This document shows positions 56,736-64,000 of a stretch of 64,000 nucleotides of DNA, one piece after another. Position 1 is the first letter of the stretch. The number at the start of each line of letters is the position of its first letter. The notes beneath the pieces were generated by a model. That model saw only the letters and a program-made list of their open reading frames with translations. It searched no databases and was not told the DNA's origin. Position numbers and translations under genes: made by a program. The stretch comes from Diadophis punctatus similis (taxonomy: Eukaryota > Chordata > Lepidosauria > Squamata > Dipsadidae), in assembly GCA_023053685.1 (NCBI GenBank), contig JALIGW010000028.1, forward strand, positions 7,290,501 to 7,354,500, in the 5' to 3' direction.

Positions 56736-57233
56736 TATTTCCCTCACACATTTTCTATGGTTAAGTGGTAAATTACAAGAAAATCACCATATAATTAAAT
56801 AGCCAAGTGGGGAGGCAGTAAAGGTTGCATTCATATATTATTATGCCATTGATACGATTAGCCAAATGGTGTTCGATCTAGAAGCGTAGAGTCCGTATTC
56901 ACTTGGCACAGACATACTTCCTGCCTTGAGATTCTTTCTTCTCTTGCTCTCAAAGTTGAGGGTTATAATTATCTAAATGCCAGATAAGGTTAACCTACAC
57001 TAAGTAACCTAACATTTAAAGAAAGTCAGGCAGCTAATCTGCAACTGAGCTTTTAATTCAACTGAATGGTCAGTTCTTCCTGACCCCCTTCCCTTTGCTT
57101 TCTCATTTATAAAAGATGAGCTCTTGTTTTTCTGGCTGAGATATGTTGAACAGCCAATCTGCAGTTATACAAACATGCTAACCCTACACGTAACCACATT
57201 ATTGCTTAGTCTGTGCTGTGGAGTAGATACATG

Positions 57234-57252
57234 CGTAGTTGTATTTGCCATT

Positions 57253-57309
<57 letters not shown>

Positions 57310-57325
57310 AGTTGTATTTGCCATT

Positions 57326-57386
<61 letters not shown>
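57234..57386. repeat. duplicated (GT)n array with unique spacer
   Basis: Two arrays of about 22-30 GT units are separated by GCGTAGTTGTATTTGCCATT, and the same spacer phrase precedes the first array. Confidence 0.96.
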
Positions 57387-57388
<2 letters not shown>

Positions 57389-57989
57389 CAAGCAAAGAGG
57401 AGATATGAGCCTTCAAAGAGTTGGCAGGATGGGTGCCCAGAGGTGATAGTAAAAACAAGCCCAGAAAACTGCCTCAGTGCTGTGAATGCATCTCCACCTG
57501 TGATGCACATGAATAACAGGTAGAGCTTCAATCAAACACCCCTGTTTGGAAGCATGAGAAGGGATCAAAAGCAGATTCTAAGAACATTGCAGAGAAGCTT
57601 GGTAAATTATACTTCCCAGCAGAATATGTAAGACTCCTAGTCTTCAATGGTTTTAGAAAAAGAGTCTGCAGAACTAAGGCGAGTTATGACTAGGAATTAA
57701 GTTGTGTACTTGTGTCAGATATAAGGGTACAAGTATCTAAGGGTAGCATTCTGATATGATTGTATATTTGCTGTGGGTGCTAATGGAATGTGTGGCAATG
57801 ATAATTATCATAATTATTCCAGGATTGCTTATTAATCTGGACTTTTCAGTATATAATACAACTCTTTTTCATAAAACTGTGTCCAGTTTTTTCCATTTTT
57901 TTGCCAAGGGTGGCTAACAAAAATCAATAAAATGTATCATAGAAAACAACCATTTAACCAATTAAAATTATTAAAGTTTCAAAATGTAC

Positions 57990-58568
57990 TGTTGTAAGGA
58001 ATATCCTTCTGGGTTCATTTCCAAGTGGGGAAAAAGACACTGGATTCATGGAAGTTGCTTGGAAAGAAGGTTTTAATATGGTGGACAGGAGCACATGGCA
58101 TGAGCCCCTGTACAGAAAAGGTAGATCACATGTTTCCAGATGTGGGTGAAGAGAAAAAGGGCAGAGAGATGCAGAGTCCCTTGGTTTTATACTCTCTCTT
58201 GGGCCCCTCCCTAACTGTTTCCTGTTCCTATATAGAAATGTATTCCATTCGCTGTCAGACCCCCAGGGGCATGCTGGGGCAACTCTTGTGGGCTGTCCTA
58301 AGTCCCAGGCTGATGTAATCTTCCCAGGTCCCATGTGGTGTAATGAAAGGGCTTTGGGCAATTCCTAATATGGTTATTTGTTATGTAGAAAACTGTTGCT
58401 GGGCCCAGTCCTTAATGGCCAATTGACAGAAGTGGGGGCTTCTAAGAGGAGTCTTTTGTCTGCTTAAAAGCATGTTTCCAGGGATATTCTATAGAATATA
58501 TTCTGCTTTTTAATATTTCCTAGGATATTTCATTTTTCTAGGAGAGGGGTGGGTGCTAACTTCCTACA
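57990..58568 (-). mobile_element. solo LTR, minus strand
   Basis: 579 bp with a 4-bp duplication GTAC on both sides (57986-57989, 58569-58572). On the minus strand it begins TGTAGGAAGTTAGCACCCAC and ends GATATTCCTTACAACA. A TATAAAA box lies near 58190 in that orientation. No internal retroviral sequence is nearby, so it is a recombined solo copy. Confidence 0.75.
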
Positions 58569-58980
58569 GTACATTAGAAAAGTCAAGGATCAAAAACTGC
58601 TTAAAAGCCATACACAAAGAAGTCATATGCACTTATTTAAGGGAGGTGTTAGGAAGACGGAAGGCCACCAAAGAAAGATCCTGTCCTTTGTACCATTCAG
58701 TCTGATGGAACTTAATAACAGCAAAACAGGGGCAAGACAGGCTCCTCTGTGAGATGCAGAAGATAACTCTAGTATTCCAAAGGCACTTAAGGCTTAAAGT
58801 ATAAAACTTTTGAATGAGCCTAAAATGAAGAAACAGCCAAGGCTATTGACAGAGGTTTTCAGGACATGATCCCTGTGTTCTTCTAAAATGAAGGATGGCC
58901 TTTCTAACATAAGTTAGTGGATTTGGGCAGGCCTAGCCCTATTATAGTAGTTTTTTCCAATGAAATATTGGAATTTGGGG

Positions 58981-59475
58981 CAGGGGTGGGCTGCTCTGGG
59001 TTCGCCCGGGTTTGGGCGATCCTCTAGCGAAGATTCTGCGTGGTTCGGTGAACCCCCAAATCCCACTCCTGACTGGCCCCACTCACCCCTCCCTTCCCCT
59101 CCCAGGAGTCTCCACATGGCCCATTTTGGATGCCAGGTAAGTGCAGGGCCCGTGCAGGGGCTCGGGGAAGGTGAAAAATGGGCCTCCCGGAGGCTCTGGA
59201 AGGCTGGAAATGGGCCCATTTCTGGCTTCCGGAGGGCCTCTGGAGCCTGGGGGAGCCCATTTTCGCCCTCTCAGAGGCTTGAGGAAAGCCTCTGGAGCCC
59301 GGGGAGGGCAAAAAACGGGCCTCCTGGAAGTTACAGAAGACAGCCTCCAGAACCAGGGGAGAGCAAACCCCCCCCCGGTGGTGCAGGAGGCTGACTAGGC
59401 CACACCCACCATGGCCACACCCACCCAGCAACTGGGCAGAGAACCTGTTGCTAAACTTTTTGAAGCCCACCCCTG
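58981..59475. mobile_element. hAT-like MITE, GGTGGGCTGC termini
   Basis: 495 bp flanked by ATTTGGGG and GTTTGGGG (7 of 8). Opens CAGGGGTGGGCTGC and closes GAAGCCCACCCCTG. The interior consists of repeated GGCCTCTGGAGCCTGGGG phrases in both orientations, shared with the 5483 element. NRF1-like boxes are absent. Confidence 0.9.
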
Positions 59476-59654
59476 GTTTGGGGGAAGTAATGAGTTGTTG
59501 AAAGAAAGAAATTATAAAATGCCATCATATCTTGCATTGCATCCCTTAAGTCACAATAATGGAACTGTTTCCATGCCAAGGGCCACAAGTGCTCTTTGAG
59601 AAATGAGTTCAGAGGTACACTCCTTACTTTTGATATACCTTCCCTATATTTGAT

Positions 59655-60122
59655 TAAAATATTTATTTATTTATTTATTTATTATGGTGTTCTTATATGC
59701 CGCCCAACTCCTGAAGGACTCAGGGCGGCGTACAACAGAAAAAAATACAAGACACCAATTTATAAAATCACATTAAAAAACAGATATAAAAATTAAAAAC
59801 ACAATATTTAAAAACATCCAATACTCATTCAACAACCATACATACTTGGGGGTGAGCTCGAGTGGATTAAGCTCTGCCCCCAGCCTGCAGGAAAAGCCAT
59901 GTCTTGACAGCTTTTCGGAAGGCCAGCAGAGTGGGGATAGTTCGGGTCTCTGGGGGAAGTTGGTTCCAGAGCACGGGGCCTGCCACAGAGAAGGCTCTCC
60001 CCCTAGGGCCCGCCAGGCGGCATTGCTTGGCCGACGGGACCTGGAGGAGGCCAACTCTGTGGGCCCTAACAGGTCGAAGGGAAGTATGAGGCAGAATGCG
60101 GTCCCGGAGAAAATATATTTTA
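59655..60122 (-). mobile_element. L2-type LINE 3' part
   Basis: Minus strand: coding remnant with GRAFSVAGP-like phrases, then GCCGCCCTGAGTCCTTCAGG, and an AATAAATAAATAAATA tail. Confidence 0.85.
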
Positions 60123-60125
60123 ATA

Positions 60126-61159
60126 TATTAAAATATATTTAATCAAATATATTGATTAAATATAACTAATACGATGGCTCCCCCACCATGTAATAATTTC
60201 CCCAATAAAATTATAACTTGATGGAAATGTGTAATGCTTTTGTGGAGTTGCACTTAAAATGTGTGGTCTCAGGTTGCTCCGGTCCCCCCTCAAAGCCACC
60301 ATGATGTTCTTCAGGTCTGGTGGAAACCCTGATCCTAACATGACTGTTGAAGTAAGATACAGCTGTAATTTGGGTCAACTTCTGTCAAATGGAGAGGTCT
60401 TGTTGATATAATAATCTAGTGCTTGCTGGGATGCTTCCAGCAGTTTCATCCAGTCTGGCTCTCTCCTTGAGAAAATCAGATGAAGGAGCTTTACAGTAAC
60501 CCCTGGGAAGCTGTTCATTTTCATTATGTTTCGATTCTGAGTGATTGCCTGCCCCGCCCAGGATTATCTCATGGGAACCAGAAGCCTAGCTTGTCGACAT
60601 GTGGCGAAACTTGTTTAGGAGCCAAATTTCACACACCCGATGCACCTCCGTTGAAGGCAAAACCACATGTGATGCTTCAGGTGCACAACGCAGTCTCAGG
60701 AGGAGGCTGAAGTGGGGGGGGGGTTGATGGAAGGAAGGGAAACAGGGCCTCACAGCTGATCTTTCCCTTCCCAAACTGGCTAGACCAGTTTAGAGCTGGA
60801 GAATCACAGCTTCCCACAAATGGAAAGGGCATGATGTCAGCCTGGGAATTATTATCACATGATGTGGTCCATGCTGCTTCTCTCAGGGCTGAGGGCTGAA
60901 TTACTCCCCCCCCCCCCGCCCTCCCTTTCTTTGCCTGCTTGCACAATTGAGCTTCACAATGACAAAAGAACAATAAAGCATTTATCAGTGTTTGGGAAGC
61001 TCTGTCTAGTGAAGAAGGGACTTGCAAGTTTCATGAGTAAGCAGGTTTAATTTCAAAGAACATGGCCTTTTTAAAAACAACTTCCATTCTCAAAACCAGA
61101 GCTGTGCTACACATTGTACAGAACAAGCTTGCAATACTTGACAAATTATTCTGCCCTTC
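60126..61159. other. intergenic stretch, nothing recognised
   Basis: Contains a C-run near 60906-60917 and a G-run near 60715; otherwise unremarkable. Confidence 0.4.
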
Positions 61160-61167
61160 CTATAGAT

Positions 61168-61300
61168 CAGAGGTCTTCAAACTTGGCAACTTTAAGACTT
61201 GTGGGCCAACTCCCAGAATTCTCCAGCCAGTATAGCTGCCTGGAGAATTCTGGGAGTTGAAGTCCACAAGTCTTAAAGTTACCAAGTTTGTGGACCCCTG
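61168..61300. mobile_element. GGTCTTCAAAC foldback MITE
   Basis: 133 bp with exact 8-bp duplication CTATAGAT (61160-61167, 61301-61308). Mirror halves around CAGTATAGCTGCCTGG. Confidence 0.95.
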
Positions 61301-61308
61301 CTATAGAT

Positions 61309-61911
61309 TGTGATCTGGCAAACTGCTGAGTATCAGCTGGTGTTTCTGATCAACTGGGGCTTTACATGGACCTTAGTTCCTTCCCCTTCTCCCTGTCAAC
61401 CTGGTCTTTGGCTATTTTCCTCTACTCAAGGATATGCAATAGTTTTAAAAGCTGATGATTACAGGGGATATGCCAAACGGTACAAATGACACACCATTCC
61501 CACCATTCATAAGATACTATGCTTGGGAAAAGTGAACTAGAAGAAAATCAATAAATTAGAAGCTTTTAATTCTATTAAATTTAATTCTATTATTCTATTA
61601 AAACCTTTCAAGATGAACATTAAGCAAACCAGAAGCAAAAATAGAAAAAAAAATAGAAACCAGGGATGAAAACATATTAGCTAAGGTAAAAAAAGTTCTA
61701 GTGATTTTGACACAAACACTCTAGTATGCTGACCAGATTAATAGTAATATTGCTAATACCTCATAGCGATGCTGTCTTTTCTTCGAATGGTCTATTTATA
61801 AGAGAATAATAATGCCCTTCACTGTTAATCAGTGAAGGCAATGAACCATTGTTGTTAAAAATCAGTTACATTTTATCTCCAAGCCACATTAATTTGCGCA
61901 GTTGTGTGAAT

Positions 61912-61912
<1 letters not shown>
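61309..61912. other. intergenic stretch, nothing recognised
   Basis: AT-rich sequence before the L2 tail. Confidence 0.4.
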
Positions 61913-61913
<1 letters not shown>

Positions 61914-61970
<57 letters not shown>

Positions 61971-62362
61971 TTAAGAGTTCTTATAGGACCGCCCAATCCC
62001 TTGGGACTCAGGGCGGCTTACAGCAGAGATTAGAACTACAGATTAAAAAAGGCATTTAAAAACATCATATTACGATATAAAAAACCATTCATCCTTGGGG
62101 GAATCATCTCTTCACCCCGCCTGCCGGAAGAGCCATGTTTTTACTGCCTTGCGGAAGGCCAGTAGGGTGGGGATAGTCCGGATCTCTGGCGGGAGTTGGT
62201 TCCAGAGAGATGGGGCTCCCACAGAGAAGGCCCTCCCCCGTGGGCCCGCCAGCCGGCATTGTTTGGCAGACGGGACCTGGAGGAGGCCCTCTCTGTGGGA
62301 CCTCACTGGTCGTAGGGAGGAATGTGGCAGGATGCGGTCCCGAAGAATTCTCTTGTGGTCTC
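61914..62362 (-). mobile_element. L2-type LINE 3' part
   Basis: Minus-strand frame 62306-62112 encodes GLLQVPSAKQCRLAGPRGRA, then FSVGAPSLWNQLPPEI and KTWLFRQAG, the L2 ORF2 C-terminus. The tail is about 14 units of AAAT (61916-61972 in the window). Confidence 0.92.
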
Positions 62363-62654
62363 ATCAGCATTACTGAGAGAAGAATTTCAGCTGAAGGAAG
62401 GACACAGGTCAACATCATCATTTACAATTTTTCATGCATTGTAAATCAGACTTGAACAAAGACAGTAGGGAGGGAGATTATCTTTGGAAGCTGGGAGAAG
62501 AATTTTCAAAGCTTGCTTCTACCTTAGAAAGAAGAATTCCACTGAAATGGATAGTTGTTAACATTCCACCTTGAGATGAGAAGTGGAAAAGGAAAACGAC
62601 GAGGAGGAGAAAATAAGCCTTTAAAGCCGCATCTTTCCAATTCGGCATCTTTAA

Positions 62655-62725
62655 CTTCAAAGGCTGAAAAATTCTGGGACTTGAAGTCCACATATCTTAA
62701 AATTTCCAAGTTCGAAAAATACTAT
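62655..62725. mobile_element. half copy of GGTCTCCAACC foldback MITE, eroded
   Basis: AATTCTGGGACTTGAAGTCC, ACATATCTTAAAATTTCCAAG: right half only, diverged. Confidence 0.6.
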
Positions 62726-62824
62726 CTTAAAGCAATGGGCTGAGAAAGAGAAGAACCCTAGTGTCTGGTAGGCAGCAGAGATTGTGGGTGCTTTTCCATT
62801 ATTGCTAATGCTATACTTGGAAAG

Positions 62825-63935
62825 CAGTGGTGAAATCCTATTTTTTTTACTACCGGTTCTGTGGGCGTGGCTTGGTGGGCGTGATGTTGCTTGGTGGGCG
62901 TGGCTTGGTGGGCATGACAGGGGAAGGATACTGCAAAATCTCCATCCCACCCCACTCCGGGGGAAGGATACTGCAAAATCCCCATTCCCTCCCCACTCCT
63001 GGGGGAAGGATACTGCAAAATCCCCATTCCCACCCCACTACTGGGGGAAGGATATTGCAAAATCCCCATTCCCTCCCCACTCCTGGGGGAAGGATACTGC
63101 AAAATCCCCATTTCCTCCCCACTCCTGGGGGAAGGATACTGCAAAATCCCCATTCCCACCCCACTCCAGGGGAAGGATACTGCAAAATCCCCATTCCCAC
63201 CCCACTCCTGGGGGAAGGATACTGCAAAATCCCCATTTCCTCCCCACTCCAGGGGAAGGATACTGCAAAATCCCCATTCCCACCCCACTCCAGGGGAAGG
63301 ATACTGCAAAATCCCCATTCCCACCCCACTCCTGGGGGGAAGGATACTGCAAAATCCCCATTCCCTCCCCACTCCTGGGGGGAAGGATACTGCAAAATCC
63401 CCATTCCCACCCCACTACTGGGGGAAGGATATTGCAAAATCCCCATTCCTTCCCCACTCCAGGGGAAGGATACTGCAAAATCCCCATTCCCTCCCCACTC
63501 CTGGGGGAAGGATACTGCAAAATCCCCATTTCCTCCCCACTCCTGGGGGAAGGATACTGCAAAATCCCCATTCCCACCCCACTCCAGGGGAAGGATACTG
63601 CAAAATCCCCATTCCCTCCCCACTCCTGGGGGAAGGATACTGCAAAATCCCCATTTCCTCCCCACTCCAGGGGAAGGATACTGCAAAATCCCCATTCCCA
63701 CCCCACTCCAGGGGAAGGATACTGCAAAATCCCCATTCCCTCCCCACTCCTGGGGGGAAGGATACTGCAAAATCCCCATTCCCACCCCACTCCTGGGGGA
63801 AGGATATTGCAAAATCTCCATTCCCACCCCACTCGGGGGCCAGCCAGAGGTGGTATTTGCCGGTTCTCCGAACTACTCAAAATTTCCGCTACCGGTTCTC
63901 CAGAACCTGTCAGAACCTGCTGCATTTCACCCCTG
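62825..63935. mobile_element. MITE, GGTGAAATCC family, expanded by a 22-copy minisatellite
   Basis: The termini CAGTGGTGAAATCC and CATTTCACCCCTG and the flanking segments (GGGCGTGGCTTGG; GGGGCCAGCCAGAGGTGG) are the same as in 9225, 34708 and 46709, but the internal unit has expanded so that the element is 1111 bp. No clear target duplication. Confidence 0.95.
62920..63834. repeat. minisatellite, 22 units of 41-43 bp
   Basis: The unit is GGGGGAAGGATACTGCAAAA plus TCCCCATTCCC(A/T)CCCCACTCCT. Variation is limited to the number of leading Gs, ATAC versus ATAT, TTCCCA/TTCCCT/TTTCCT, and the final TCCT/TCCA/TACT. Units 2-10 and 11-20 show nearly the same order of variants. The array is open in several frames on both strands (up to 395 codons), which is an artefact of repetition. 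Confidence 0.97.
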
Positions 63936-64000
63936 CTTTTAGAAGAATTAGTGCAGATATGGTTTAAATGATGGTGAGAATTAAATGAGAAAAGAAAGCA

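Noticed and set aside
62920..63834. CRISPR-like appearance of the repeat array
   Set aside because: There are no unique spacers, the units are contiguous, and the DNA is vertebrate.
62784..63971. Long open frames on both strands (up to 395 codons)
   Set aside because: They translate the roughly 42-bp minisatellite in several frames; the units vary in length by one base and the frames persist only because the unit lacks stops. No protein function is plausible.

Overview
The window is vertebrate nuclear DNA, almost certainly from a squamate reptile and most likely a snake. The grounds are: split genes with consensus GT-AG introns; many tRNA-derived SINEs of the Sauria type; CR1, L2 and L1 LINE fragments; CR1 copies whose 3' ends run into long (AGAAT)n or (AGAGT)n arrays, a behaviour described in snakes; and a dense population of short inverted-repeat DNA transposons. 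Species assignment is inference. No prokaryotic feature is present.

One protein-coding gene is recognised: the 3' part of SPINT1 (hepatocyte growth factor activator inhibitor 1, HAI-1) on the + strand, nine coding exons from 14465 to 26638. In order they encode the PKD-like domain (two exons), Kunitz domain 1, a 9-codon linker exon, an LDL-receptor class A module, a 16-codon exon, Kunitz domain 2, a 19-codon stalk exon, and the transmembrane segment with cytoplasmic tail and stop codon. Exon phases join without a frameshift. The signal peptide and MANSC exons were not found in the first 14.4 kb and presumably lie upstream. Kunitz 1 keeps an Arg at the reactive P1 position, whereas Kunitz 2 has Glu where mammalian HAI-1 has Lys.

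Layout: 1-14464 is upstream intron or flank packed with DNA transposons. 14465-26638 is SPINT1; its introns carry a 400-bp polypyrimidine tract, a CR1 LINE, SINEs and a possible solo LTR. 26639 to about 29.2 kb is the probable 3' untranslated or flanking region. 29.2-64 kb is intergenic, with no recognised gene but many nested mobile elements.

The most interesting material is the group of miniature hAT-like elements (start CAG, end CTG, mostly with 8-bp target duplications I could read). Several families with unrelated termini share the same internal module: a CCGCCATTTG (YY1-like) box beside a TGCGCATGCGCA (NRF1-like) palindrome. One copy (37046-37337) is a 292-bp palindrome with about 142 of 145 base pairs matched. 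One family carries a roughly 42-bp unit present once, twice, twice and 22 times at four loci, so the birth of a minisatellite inside a transposon can be seen within this single window. A SPIN-like element with replaced internal sequence, a 1.6-kb TA-flanked element holding a CpG-rich block, and a tRNA-headed SINE sharing its tail with a CR1 LINE in the same window are also present.
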